The notes below the pieces were generated by a model. That model did not search any database. It saw only the letters and a program-made list of their open reading frames with translations, and had not been told where the DNA came from. Below, in pieces: positions 29,130-39,968 of a stretch of DNA of 64,000 nt. The stretch comes from Nitrospirillum iridis (GTDB lineage: Bacteria > Pseudomonadota > Alphaproteobacteria > Azospirillales > Azospirillaceae): the NCBI RefSeq assembly GCF_014205765.1, contig NZ_JACIIZ010000001.1:463907-527906 (forward strand), written 5' to 3'. Position 1 is the first letter of the stretch. Every line of letters begins with the position of its first letter. Made by a program: the position numbers and the translations under genes.

Positions 29130-29321
29130 CTAGTCCTCGCCGTCGCCCGGCTCCAGCCGTTTGCCGTCCATGTCCGCCGTCTGGCGGTCCTGCTGCTGCT
29201 GGTCGGCCGTGCGTTCGGCCTTGGTGCGGCCGTGGATGACGCGGTTTTCCGCGGCTTTCACCGCCCGCTCCTCCTTGGCCTTTTGCTTACGGAACCGGTT
29301 CAGGTTGACGACGTCGCCCAC
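29130..29321 (-). CDS. DUF4169 family small protein
   Basis: The 63-residue protein starts MGDVVNLNRFRKQKAKEERA and continues with AAENRVIHGRTKAER, the signature of DUF4169, a short, very basic alphaproteobacterial family of unknown function. The C-terminus is Gln/Asp-rich. A family B hairpin repeat follows its stop codon directly. Confidence 0.82.
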   Translation of the reverse strand: MGDVVNLNRFRKQKAKEERAVKAAENRVIHGRTKAERTADQQQQDRQTADMDGKRLEPGDGED

Positions 29322-29611
29322 GGCTGTCTTTCCCCTCGTCGCTCGTCCCAGCGGACCTGAAGCCGGCGCACCCGTGATGGGCCGCCGGATGCCTTCTCGT
29401 CCAAGTCACTAACCTAACCTTAACCCAGGATCTGCATTGTTCAAGACGGGTTTGTTCGGCCAGGCCTAACGGGGTATGAAATGCCCGGTGCGACGGGTGG
29501 CATTTGATCGATAAACCCAGGCAGTTGTTAACCATGTTGGCTTCGGCGGTCCGGCGAATTCTGTGCTTCGCCTTGGATGCCGGGCCGCTTTTATTCGAGG
29601 GCTAGGGCGGT

Positions 29612-30730
29612 ATGGACGGTTCTGGGGACGGTGTGGCCAGGCGGCGGCGGCGGGCGACACCGGTGTCGCCCGCGCCGGCGGCAAGCCCGGGTGACACGGC
29701 GCCGGCGCGGCGCACCGTCAACCTGGCGCTGCAGGGCGGCGGCTCGCATGGCGCCTTCACCTGGGGTGTGCTGGACCGCCTGCTGGAGGATGGCCGCCTG
29801 GATGTCGAGGGCATCAGCGGCACCAGCGCCGGCGCCGTCAACGGCGCCCTGCTGGCCTATGGCCTGCTGACCGGCGGGCCGGAGGCGGCGCGGGCGCTTC
29901 TGCACCGGCTGTGGCGACGCATGGCCAAAAGCTCCGCCGCCGGCCCCTTGCAGCCCACCTGGCTGGACTGGATGACGGGCGGGGCTGCCCGCCGCAACCT
30001 GGACCATTCACCGGTTTACGCCGGCCTGGACCTGATGGTTCGCCTGATGTCGCCCTATCAGTTCAACCCGCTGGGCCTGAACCCCATGCGCGATGTGCTG
30101 GATGGGCTGGTCGATTTCGAGGTGCTGCGCCGCTCGGATGCCGTGCGGCTGTTCGTCAGCGCCACCAACGTCAACCGCGGCCAGCTGCGGGTGTTCAAGG
30201 GCCAGGACCTGTCCATGGATGCCCTGCTGGCGTCGGCCTGTGTGCCCATCCTGTTCCAGGCGGTGGAGATCGACGGGGAACCGTACTGGGACGGCGGCTA
30301 CATGGGCAATCCCACCCTGCACCCCCTGCTGCATGAGTGCCGGGCCACCGATATCCTGGTGGTGCAGGTCACCCCCCTGCAGCGGCCGGCCGTGCCCACG
30401 GCGCCCAGCGCCATCGTCGACCGCATGAGCGAGATCGGCTTCAACGCCACCTTGCTGCGTGAGCTGAAGTCGCTGGAGTTGATCAACCGCCTCTGTGCCG
30501 ACCATGGCATCGATCCGGCGGAGGCCGGCGTCCGGCCCGTCTTCCTGCACGTGGTGGAACCGGGCACGGGCATGGCCGATCTGGGCGTCTCCAGCAAACT
30601 GAACGCCGATTGGGGTTTCCTGACCGAACTGCGCGACATGGGCCGGGCGGCGGCGGCCGAGTGGCTGGACCGCTGCTACGATCAGGTGGGCCGCGAAAGC
30701 AGCTTCGCCGCCGCGCGGGCGGTCATCTGA
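29612..30730 (+). CDS. Patatin-like phospholipase
   Basis: The 372-residue protein has the oxyanion loop LALQGGGSHGAFTWGVLD, the nucleophile elbow GTSAGAVNGA and the catalytic Asp in DGGYMGNP, which are the complete patatin Ser-Asp dyad. An Arg/Pro-rich N-terminus of about 30 residues precedes the domain. It probably hydrolyses acyl chains of lipids. No signal peptide is seen. The 290 bases upstream hold no recognised gene. Confidence 0.88.
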   Translation: MDGSGDGVARRRRRATPVSPAPAASPGDTAPARRTVNLALQGGGSHGAFTWGVLDRLLEDGRLDVEGISGTSAGAVNGALLAYGLLTGGPEAARALLHRLWRRMAKSSAAGPLQPTWLDWMTGGAARRNLDHSPVYAGLDLMVRLMSPYQFNPLGLNPMRDVLDGLVDFEVLRRSDAVRLFVSATNVNRGQLRVFKGQDLSMDALLASACVPILFQAVEIDGEPYWDGGYMGNPTLHPLLHECRATDILVVQVTPLQRPAVPTAPSAIVDRMSEIGFNATLLRELKSLELINRLCADHGIDPAEAGVRPVFLHVVEPGTGMADLGVSSKLNADWGFLTELRDMGRAAAAEWLDRCYDQVGRESSFAAARAVI

Positions 30731-30937
30731 AAACGAAATCCCTTTCAAGGCCCGTTCCCCCGCGCCTGCTGTCCTTTGGGAGGGCAGGGACGGTTGAGGC
30801 TTGGCCTCCGGTCCCGACCCGCTAGGATGGATGCAGGCTGTTGATCTGGCTCATGGCCCCCCGCCGGGGGGCCTGCCACGATGGGCGGCACTGATAAAAG
30901 CGGGGCCCTTTGGCGGCCACCGGGGAGGGATAAGCGG

Positions 30938-32848
30938 ATGAGCGGACGCTACGCGGAAGTCTACAACCGGTCCTTGGCGGATCCCGAGGGCTTTTGGGGG
31001 GACGCGGCCCGGGCCATCGACTGGATCCATTCCTGGGACCAAGTGTTGGATGATAGCCGCGCGCCCCTGTTCCGCTGGTTTTCCGGCGGCCAGCTGAACA
31101 CCTGCTGGAACGCCCTGGATCGCCACGTGGCCGCCGGGCGGGGCGAGCAGGTGGCGCTGATCCACGACAGCCCCGTCACCGGCACCGTCACCAAGTACAC
31201 CTACCGCGAACTGCTGGACCTGACGGCGCGCTTCGCCGGCCTGCTGGCGGCGCAGGGCGTGGTGAAGGGCGACCGGGTCATCCTCTACATGCCCATGGTG
31301 GCGGAGGCAGCCATCGCCATGCTGGCCTGCGCCCGCCTGGGCGCCATCCATTCCGTCGTCTTCGGCGGCTTCGCCCCGCGGGAATTGGCCACCCGCCTGG
31401 ATGACGCCCGGCCCAAGGTGGTGGTCTCCGCCTCCTGCGGCATCGAGGGCGCGCGGGTCATCCCCTACAAGCCCTTGCTGGACGCCGCCATCGCGCAGGC
31501 GACGCACAAGCCCGACCGCTGCATCATCCTGCAACGCCCGCAGGAACCGGCGACCCTGATACCGGGCCGCGACATCGACTGGACCGAGATCGAGGGGGCG
31601 CCGCCGCACGCCTGCGTGCCCGTGGCGGCCACCGACCCGCTCTACATCCTCTACACCTCCGGCACCACGGGCCAGCCGAAGGGCGTGGTCCGTGACAACG
31701 GCGGCCACGCCGTGGCCCTGAAATGGACCATGGAGCATTTCTATGGCCTGCGCCCGGGGGAGGTGTTCTGGGCCGCCAGCGACGTGGGCTGGGTGGTGGG
31801 GCACAGCTATATCGTCTATGGGCCGCTGCTGCATGGCGCCACCACGGTGCTGTACGAGGGCAAGCCCGTGGGCACGCCTGACGCCAGCGCCTATTGGCGG
31901 GTGATCAGCCAGCACAAGGTGGCCATGCTGTTCACGGCCCCCACGGCCTTCCGCGCCATCAAGCGCGAGGACCCGGAGGGACTGCTGATCAAGAACTTCG
32001 ACCTTGCGTCCTTGCGCCAGCTGTACCTGGCCGGCGAGCGGTCGGACAGCGACACGCTGCGCTGGGCCGAAACCCACCTGAAGGTACCCGTCATCGACAA
32101 TTGGTGGCAGACGGAAACCGGTTGGCCGGTGGCGGGCAATCCGATGGGACTGGGCCTGATGCCGGTCAAGCACGGTTCCGTTTGCCGGCCGCTGCCGGGG
32201 TGGGATGTGCGGGTGCTGGACGGGCAGGGGCATGAGGTGCCGGCCGGCACGCTGGGCGCCGTCACCGTGCGGCTGCCGTTGCCGCCCGGCGCCCTGCCCA
32301 CGCTGTGGAACGCGGAGGAGCGTTTCATCCGCAGCTACCTGTCCGAATATCCCGGCTTCTACCAGACCTCGGACGCCGGCTACGTGGATGAGGACGGCTA
32401 TCTCTTCATCATGGCGCGCACCGACGACATCATCAACGTCGCCGGCCACCGCCTGTCCACCGGCGCCATGGAGGAGGTGCTGGCCGGTCATCCCGATGTG
32501 GCGGAGTGCGCCGTGATCGGCGTGCATGACGCGCTGAAGGGCCAGTTGCCCCTGGGCTTCCTGGTGCTGAAGGCCGGCGTCGCCCGTCCGCACGAGACCA
32601 TCGTGGCCGAGGTGGTGCAGCGGGTGAGGGAGGTGATCGGCCCGGTGGCGGCCTTCCGTCAGGCGCTGGTGGTCGACCGCCTGCCCAAGACGCGGTCCGG
32701 TAAAATATTGCGGGCAACCATGCAAAAGATTGCGGACCACGAGGCCTGGGCCATGCCCGCCACCATTGACGACCCGGTGATTCTAGAGGAGATCGGGACC
32801 GCCCTGGCGGCTGCGGGATTCGGTGGAAAATCCCTTCCAGATCAATGA
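30938..32848 (+). CDS. prpE: Propionate-CoA ligase / acyl-CoA synthetase
   Basis: The 636-residue AMP-forming ligase has LYTSGTTGQPKGVVRDNGGH (P-loop), a WWQTETGWP core and the C-terminal PKTRSGKILR with the catalytic, acetylatable Lys. The N-terminus YAEVYNRSLADPEGFW and the segment VRDNGGHAVALKWTM favour PrpE over acetyl-CoA synthetase. It would activate propionate. The start at 30938 follows GGGAGGGA. Acetate as substrate cannot be excluded. Confidence 0.85.
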   Translation: MSGRYAEVYNRSLADPEGFWGDAARAIDWIHSWDQVLDDSRAPLFRWFSGGQLNTCWNALDRHVAAGRGEQVALIHDSPVTGTVTKYTYRELLDLTARFAGLLAAQGVVKGDRVILYMPMVAEAAIAMLACARLGAIHSVVFGGFAPRELATRLDDARPKVVVSASCGIEGARVIPYKPLLDAAIAQATHKPDRCIILQRPQEPATLIPGRDIDWTEIEGAPPHACVPVAATDPLYILYTSGTTGQPKGVVRDNGGHAVALKWTMEHFYGLRPGEVFWAASDVGWVVGHSYIVYGPLLHGATTVLYEGKPVGTPDASAYWRVISQHKVAMLFTAPTAFRAIKREDPEGLLIKNFDLASLRQLYLAGERSDSDTLRWAETHLKVPVIDNWWQTETGWPVAGNPMGLGLMPVKHGSVCRPLPGWDVRVLDGQGHEVPAGTLGAVTVRLPLPPGALPTLWNAEERFIRSYLSEYPGFYQTSDAGYVDEDGYLFIMARTDDIINVAGHRLSTGAMEEVLAGHPDVAECAVIGVHDALKGQLPLGFLVLKAGVARPHETIVAEVVQRVREVIGPVAAFRQALVVDRLPKTRSGKILRATMQKIADHEAWAMPATIDDPVILEEIGTALAAAGFGGKSLPDQ

Positions 32849-33045
32849 CCTGCCATAGCGCACCTGCCGCTTCGGGGTACCTCGCATGTGGCAAAATTGT
32901 GACGGTGCGTTGACCGATCTGCGGCCCTTATTGCCAAAGTGGGTTGACTGGCCCGCGTGCCCTGCATACCGTCTGCCTCGAAGTTTGGTACGGGTTGAAC
33001 GGGCGGGCAAAATCAGGCAGCTGGAAAACCAGCGCCGCTGGGAAT
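32849..33045. other. Spacer with possible sRNA promoter
   Basis: Between prpE and the terminator at 33046 no gene is supported. TTGACT (32943-32948) is followed 15 bases later by CATACC (32964-32969), a weak sigma-70-like pair. It could drive a short RNA ending at the terminator. Confidence 0.25.
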
Positions 33046-33086
33046 GTGAAAGGGCCGCAGCGCAATAGCTGCGGCCCTTTCCGTTT
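33046..33086. terminator. Bidirectional terminator between prpE and ibpA
   Basis: AAAGGGCCGCAGC and GCTGCGGCCCTTT form a perfect 13-bp stem around a 6-base loop. A T-rich stretch follows on the plus strand (CCGTTTT), and the A-flank allows function for ibpA on the minus strand. Confidence 0.85.
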
Positions 33087-33150
33087 TAGTCTCTGTCAAA
33101 CGGCCAAGGAGGCAGGCCCGGGCGGATCGCCACCCGGGCCGCCGTCACCC

Positions 33151-33624
33151 TCAGTTCGTGGTCTGGCTGGCCGGCAACGCGGTCGAGCCCTTGCCGAGGT
33201 TGGCGATGGGGATGTGCTTCGGCTTGGCCGTCTCGGGCACCTCACGCACCAGGTCGATATGCAGCAGGCCATTCTCCAGCGCCGCGCCGGTCACCCGGAT
33301 GTGTTCGGCCAACTGGAAGCGCCGTTCGAAGGCGCGGGCGGCGATGCCGCGGTGCAGATACTGTGTCTCCTGCGCCTGATCGTCCTTGCGGGACTTGCCA
33401 ATGACCGTCAGCGCGTTTTCCTGCGCCACGATGTCGATCTCTTCCTGGCTGAAGCCCGCCACCGCCATGGTGATGCGATAATCGTCATCGCCCCGCTTCT
33501 CGATGTTGTAGGGCGGGTAGGCCGTGCCCTGGTCCTCGGTCTTCAGCGCCGACTCCATCAAGCGGGTCAGGCGGTCGAAACCGACGGTGGAACGGAACAG
33601 GGGCGAAAGGTCATAGGTACGCAT
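33151..33624 (-). CDS. ibpA: Small heat-shock protein (Hsp20/IbpA)
   Basis: The 157-residue protein starts MRTYDLSPLFRSTVGFDRL and contains an alpha-crystallin domain (YNIEKRGDDDYRITMAVAGF through HIDLVREVPE) with the IPI-like C-terminal motif HIPIANL. It is an ATP-independent holdase that binds unfolding proteins. The 5' leader ends with a ROSE-like thermosensor signature. On the minus strand TTGAAA at 33771-33766 may be part of an RpoH promoter. Confidence 0.93.
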   Translation of the reverse strand: MRTYDLSPLFRSTVGFDRLTRLMESALKTEDQGTAYPPYNIEKRGDDDYRITMAVAGFSQEEIDIVAQENALTVIGKSRKDDQAQETQYLHRGIAARAFERRFQLAEHIRVTGAALENGLLHIDLVREVPETAKPKHIPIANLGKGSTALPASQTTN

Positions 33625-33720
33625 GATAATCCTCCGATAGAGCGATCACCCCGTCCCTCGGGCGCCATGCTGGCCGTCCCTGCGGTTGGGGTCTCATGCC
33701 GGCTCCAGGAACCCCTTCAG
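33625..33720 (-). promoter_or_regulatory. ROSE-like RNA thermometer in the ibpA leader
   Basis: The leader read on the minus strand ends GATCGCTC-TAT-CGGAGGATTATC before the ATG. GATCGCTC (complement of 33640-33647) faces the Shine-Dalgarno GGAGG (33635-33631). It contains UCGCU, matching the UYGCU motif that in ROSE elements pairs imperfectly with the Shine-Dalgarno and melts on heating. ROSE elements typically lie in front of rhizobial and other proteobacterial hsp20 genes. The upstream hairpins were not folded computationally. Confidence 0.65.
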
Positions 33721-33963
33721 GGCATTCCCGCCGACGCGATTGCATTTGTGAACGCGCCGGCCGGATTTCAATAGGGGGGCGGATTTGTGGAAATCGCGAA
33801 AGGATAGATGCCGCTCCGGCCCTGCTTCTTTCCAAAGATTTAAGCCTTTGGTGGCACCCTCAAGCGTCACCTCCTGTGACCAGAAGGTGATCCCGGGGTC
33901 GCGCATGTTGCGGCCCGGGCCATTTCGATCTTACAGTTCCAAGACCGTGGCCGGGGTACGCCC

Positions 33964-34431
33964 ATGGGATCACCCCTTGTGGCATCCCTCACAAGGTTTC
34001 CTGGGGTAGGCCCGGAGAAAGGGACGTCGTTGCTCGAGTCCAATGCCTTCTTCGACCGGACGTACGAGGAGACGATGGCCCTCCTGGTTGAGGCACGTAA
34101 CTACGTGGCCTTCCAGGAAGCCAAAGACCAGCGGGGGCTGCCGCCCCAGGTTCGTCTGCAGATCAGCTACGAATCGCTCCGCGTCACCAGTCGCCTGACC
34201 CAGGTGATGGCCTGGTTGCTGGCCCTGAAGGCGCTCCATGCCCATGAACTGACGGCCGAGCAAGTGTTGGGTGAGCAGTTCGCGCTCTCCGGCGGGACCA
34301 TCTGCAGCGACCCATCCGGCCCTGACAACAGCGAGTTGCCGTCCGGCTTGCGCTCCCTGCTGCAGCGCAGCCATAGCCTCTACATGCGCGCCGAGCGCCT
34401 GGAAGACCAGTACCGGCGCGCCGTGGCCTGA
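33964..34431 (+). CDS. rcdA: RcdA-like protease adaptor (DUF1465)
   Basis: The protein of up to 155 residues has the DUF1465 core FFDRTYEETMALLVEARNYV, then LRVTSRLTQVMAWLLALKAL and SLYMRAERLEDQ. In Caulobacter this family includes RcdA, an adaptor for ClpXP degradation of CtrA. The function here is inferred from the family. The ATG at 33964 gives a non-conserved 22-residue N-terminus. A TTG at 34030 behind GGAGAAAGGG is a likely true start. Confidence 0.8.
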   Translation: MGSPLVASLTRFPGVGPEKGTSLLESNAFFDRTYEETMALLVEARNYVAFQEAKDQRGLPPQVRLQISYESLRVTSRLTQVMAWLLALKALHAHELTAEQVLGEQFALSGGTICSDPSGPDNSELPSGLRSLLQRSHSLYMRAERLEDQYRRAVA

Positions 34432-34500
34432 CGCGCCTTGATCCGGCCCCCTGATTTCCCGCGCAGTCCTGCAGTACGTCCTGCGGAACCACGCGGACAG

Positions 34501-34536
34501 CAAAAAAGAGCGCCCCGGTTGGGACGCCCTTTTTTG
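34501..34536. terminator. Bidirectional terminator between rcdA and rpmE
   Basis: AAAAAAGAGCGCCCC and GGGACGCCCTTTTTT form a near-perfect stem with an A-tract on one side and a T-tract on the other. It suits these convergent genes. Confidence 0.82.
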
Positions 34537-34572
34537 AAAGCTCAACGGCGTGCGGCCAGGGCCGCCCGCGGC

Positions 34573-34794
34573 TTACTTCAGGCCCAGGCCCGAGAAGCGG
34601 CGGTTGAACTTGGCGATCTGGCCGCCGGTGTCGACCAGCTTCTGCACGCCCGTCCAAGCCGGGTGCGACTTCGGGTCGATGTCCAGGCGCAGCGTGTCGC
34701 CGGCCTTGCCCATGGTGCTCCGGGTCTTGAACGAGGTGCCGTCGGTCATCACGACGGTGATCTCATGGTAATCCGGGTGAATGTCAGCTTTCAT
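34573..34794 (-). CDS. rpmE: 50S ribosomal protein bL31
   Basis: The 73-residue product [20 protein letters not shown], with [21 protein letters not shown], is a bL31 of the cysteine-free type. It does not bind zinc, as expected in Alphaproteobacteria. The frame runs upstream to 34869, but the ATG at 34794 is the conserved start. Confidence 0.95.
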   Translation of the reverse strand: MKADIHPDYHEITVVMTDGTSFKTRSTMGKAGDTLRLDIDPKSHPAWTGVQKLVDTGGQIAKFNRRFSGLGLK

Positions 34795-35077
34795 GATCGC
34801 CCAAGTCCCAAAACAAATCTCGAAACGCGAAGCCGGGCTTATAGCCAAAACGGGCCCCGGGATCAACACCCGATCTCAAGCGTTCAGCGTGCCCAGACGG
34901 CACACCCACGCATGGCTTGATGGCATGCGGGCCGATTTCAGGGGCGAAAGTCGCCTTGGCCCTGGTTGCCCGACGGCGCTTGAGGCATTACCTAAGCCAT
35001 CAGGCGGGCGGGGGCAAACCTTTCAATGAAGGGACGGCCGCTGCCGCGCCCAGGTTTGACAGATTGGAATCTTGCCG

Positions 35078-36889
<1,812 letters not shown>

Positions 36890-36908
36890 GTGGGGCGCCT
36901 CAAGGACT

Positions 36909-36950
36909 TTGATTTATAGCACCATGAACTATAGTTTATAGCGCTATAGG
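36909..36950 (+). promoter_or_regulatory. AT-rich promoter/operator of the toxin-antitoxin locus
   Basis: TATAG/CTATA half-sites recur in both orientations, including the palindrome TATAGCGCTATA (36938-36949 region). TTGATT and TATAGT resemble -35 and -10 boxes at 15-base spacing. This layout suits autorepression by an XRE antitoxin such as the one encoded downstream. Confidence 0.45.
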
Positions 36951-36958
36951 GTGACGGT

Positions 36959-37342
36959 GTGCGGATCTTCAAGACCAAGGGGGTGACGCGATTTACCCGC
37001 CGCGAGCGGATCGCCGATGCGAGTTTGAAGGAGGCGGTCGACCGAGCCGAGCGCGGGATCATCGACGCCGACTTGGGTGGTGGCCTCATCAAACAGCGTG
37101 TCGCCCGGCCGGGCCAAGGCAGGTCTGGATGATTTCGGATGATCGTGGCCTATCGGGCCGCCGGCCGTGCCATCTTCTTGTACGGGTTCGCCAAGAATGA
37201 CCGCGAGAACATTGAGGACGATGAACTGCAGGCTCTTCGCATCATCGGCGCAAATTGGCTTGCGGCCACGGCCGAAAGGGTTGCGCAGGCCATGGAAGAT
37301 GGGGATTTGAAGGAGATCGTCGATGACGACCAGGAAACCTAG
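36959..37342 (+). pseudogene. RelE/HigB-like toxin interrupted by one in-frame stop
   Basis: From GTG at 36959 the frame reads MRIFKTKGVTRFTRRERIAD and later ADLGGGLIKQRVARPGQGRS, then hits TGA at 37130-37132. It continues in the same frame with FRMIVAYRAAGRAIFLYGF and NDRENIEDDELQAL to a stop at 37342. The two halves together form a complete toxin of the RelE-like family that I believe is PF06296. There the interrupted position is usually Gly in RSGGYRT, so a single GGA-to-TGA change explains the break. It overlaps the antitoxin by 20 bases. A fragment from ATG 37139 could still be made. Confidence 0.8.
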
Positions 37343-37655
37343 CCGATTGACCGAAGAGATTTTGGAGATGGCTGCCGGTCAGCATCGTCTTGGAATCATG
37401 GACGACGCCACGTATCGCAAGATCACCGTGCGGCATCTCGGGGTGGGAACCCTGCCGTCGGCCGAGCCGATTTCGGGTGAGGAAGTCAAGGCGATGCGCG
37501 AACGGGCGCATCTCAGTCAAGCCGCGCTTGCCAGGTACTTGAACTTGACCACGGGTTATGTCTCACAACTAGAACGCGGCACAAAGCAGGCCAAGGGGGC
37601 GGCCCTCGTGCTGCTGAATGTCATCCGCCGCAAGGGGATAGACGCCCTTCTGTGA
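37323..37655 (+). CDS. HigA-like antitoxin, XRE family
   Basis: The 110-residue protein has an N-terminal helical segment (ILEMAAGQHRLGIMDDATYR) and a C-terminal helix-turn-helix (HLSQAALARYLNLTTGYVSQ). The toxin-first order and overlap with the upstream RelE-like frame are those of higBA-type loci. It should neutralise the toxin and repress the operon. It is intact although the toxin is broken, consistent with toxin loss being tolerated first. Confidence 0.85.
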   Translation: MTTRKPSRLTEEILEMAAGQHRLGIMDDATYRKITVRHLGVGTLPSAEPISGEEVKAMRERAHLSQAALARYLNLTTGYVSQLERGTKQAKGAALVLLNVIRRKGIDALL

Positions 37656-37657
37656 AT

Positions 37658-37672
37658 TCAGTGCGCCCCGCC
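37658..37672 (-). pseudogene. Short second copy of the livF 3' end
   Basis: On the minus strand GGCGGGGCGCACTGA matches the last 15 bases of livF (38413-38427) except for one base and ends with the same stop. It directly abuts the ABC-exporter remnant, so it probably marks the junction of a tandem duplication. Confidence 0.5.
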
Positions 37673-37832
37673 TTCATCACCGCTAATCGTCCGGCCACCG
37701 TGCTTAACGCTGACCGCATCATATTCCTCGACAAGGAGGAGATCGTCGCCAGCGGCGGCACGAGGACCTGATCCGCCAGGGGGCGGCCTCTACGCTCGCC
37801 TGGCGGCGCCGCCGTTCGACGAAACCAAGGGG
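37673..37832 (+). pseudogene. Decayed copy of the ABC exporter 3' end
   Basis: This stretch aligns with about 36715-36870 of the exporter gene. GGCCACCGTGCT.AACGC, GAGATCGTCGCCAGCGG, CACGAGGACCTGATCCGCC and CTCGCCTGGCGGC are shared, with scattered substitutions, a one-base loss after GCCAGCGG and one extra G in the run before CGGCCTCTACG. The frame is destroyed. It lies downstream of the toxin-antitoxin pair. Confidence 0.85.
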
Positions 37833-37845
37833 AAGGGGCGAGGTG

Positions 37846-37983
37846 ATGAAAGGACCAGTAGATCATATGAATATTGCTGCGATTGCTCGATTGCCTATTG
37901 ATTTTGAATGTATTCTGTATCAGGTAATCCATTGCGTTCTTGATGGTGAGGGGCGATATGAATATAGGCCGTGGCCTCTTTAG
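37846..37983 (+). CDS. Possible 45-residue small protein, AT-rich
   Basis: A frame from ATG 37846 behind GGGGCGAGGTG reads MKGPVDHMNIAAIARLPIDF and ends at TAG 37981. It is AT-rich, unlike its surroundings, and has no family resemblance I recognise. It overlaps the next frame by 26 bases. It may be a gene remnant. Confidence 0.3.
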   Translation: MKGPVDHMNIAAIARLPIDFECILYQVIHCVLDGEGRYEYRPWPL

Positions 37984-38389
37984 ATGCTGGTTGTCATTGT
38001 CATGTTTATGGATGGCTTTGGTAATTGCCTTTAATTATGACGATTTTCGCGGCACCCCCCTCATGAATAATATAGCAAATGCATTATGCAGATACGAATC
38101 GGTCTTGTGTGAGCTATGGGGTGCGGATTCGGATAAATCAAAGTCTTCAGTAGGCGCAATTTCCGTTCTGGGGCCGGATGGAAGAATATTAGAATTTCCT
38201 CCAGAAATGACGGAGCGCGAAGTCACTGTTGTATTGAGGCGCTTGTATTCTTTGAGCAATGATAATTCTAGAATATTTAATATCATTGCAGTTATTGTTT
38301 CTATTCCAATTATATTCGGATTAATAATGGCAATGGCTTATTGGACGACGAGAGGATTCATGGGTAAATCCAGCGATAAGCGCGAATAA
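37958..38389 (+). CDS. Unknown membrane protein with two hydrophobic segments
   Basis: The 143-residue product from ATG 37958 (GAGGGG upstream) has a hydrophobic helix at residues 7-24 (FRCWLSLSCLWMALVIAF) and another near 107-129 (IIAVIVSIPIIFGLIMAMAY). Between them lies a segment with ISVLGPDGRILEFPPEMTER. Codons are AT-rich, with many ATA, TTT and AAT, unlike all neighbours, which suggests acquisition from elsewhere. It lies between the decayed exporter fragment and livF. I do not recognise a family. Confidence 0.6.
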   Translation: MNIGRGLFRCWLSLSCLWMALVIAFNYDDFRGTPLMNNIANALCRYESVLCELWGADSDKSKSSVGAISVLGPDGRILEFPPEMTEREVTVVLRRLYSLSNDNSRIFNIIAVIVSIPIIFGLIMAMAYWTTRGFMGKSSDKRE

Positions 38390-38412
38390 AATCACGGTAA
38401 CGCCATTTCTAC

Positions 38413-39137
<725 letters not shown>

Positions 39138-39138
<1 letters not shown>

Positions 39139-39968
39139 CACGGGCTCTCCGTGCCGGTGGTCGCCTCATCGGCGTCGGGCTCGCCCAGATAGGCCTTGAT
39201 CACCCCTTCGTCATTGCGGATCTCGGCCGGGGTGCCGGCGGCGATGCGGGCGCCATGGTCGACGACGAAGATGCGGTCGGAGATGTCCATGACCAGGCCC
39301 ATATCATGTTCGATCAGCAGGATGCCGATGCCGTGCTCGACACGGATGCCGACCAGCAGTTCGGCCAGCGCCCGGGTCTCGCGCGGGTTCAGGCCGGCGG
39401 CGGGCTCATCCAGGCACAGCAGCAGGGGGTTGGTGCTCATGGCGCGGGCGATCTCCACCCGGCGCTGCATGCCGTAGGAGAGATTGCCCGCCGCCTCATC
39501 CGCCACGGCCAGCAGATCCAGCCGGCGCAGCCAGTCGCGGGCGGTTTCCACCGCCGCGTCCTCCGCCGCGCGCCAGCCCTTGAGGTTCAGCAGGCCGGCG
39601 AAGGAGAAGGCGGACTGGGGCATCAGCGCCTGGTGCTGGGCCACCAGCAGGTTTTCCAGCACCGTCATGCTGGGGAACAGGCGGATGTTCTGGAAGGTGC
39701 GCACCACGCCGGTGCGGGCGACGCCGAAGCCCTTCAGTTTCTGCAGTTCGATGGGGCCCCGGACCGGGTGGCGCAGCAGCAGGCGCCCGGCGGTGGGTTT
39801 GTAAAAGCCGGTCAGGCAATTGAAGATGGTGGTCTTGCCGGCACCATTGGGGCCGATCAACGCGGTGATGCGGTTGCGCTCCGCCGTCAGGTCGACATGG
39901 TCCACGGCCAGCAGGCCGCCGAAGCGCATGGTCAGGCCCTGCACGTCCAGAAGGGGCTCCGTACTCAT
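39138..39968 (-). CDS. livG: Branched-chain amino-acid ABC transporter, ATP-binding protein LivG
   Basis: The 276-residue ATPase starts [19 protein letters not shown]. It has Walker A GPNGAGKTTIFN, LSYGMQRRVEIARA as signature and LLLCLDEPAAGLNPRET, typical of LivG. Its ATG overlaps the livM stop by one base. It pairs with LivF as the heterodimeric motor. Confidence 0.93.

Noticed and set aside
30851..32740. 629-codon minus-strand frame opposite prpE
   Set aside because: It lies antisense to a complete acyl-CoA synthetase and lacks any family resemblance.
37130..37132. Selenocysteine or programmed read-through at the toxin TGA
   Set aside because: The family has no selenoprotein members, no following stem-loop is evident, and a single substitution from a Gly codon is simpler.
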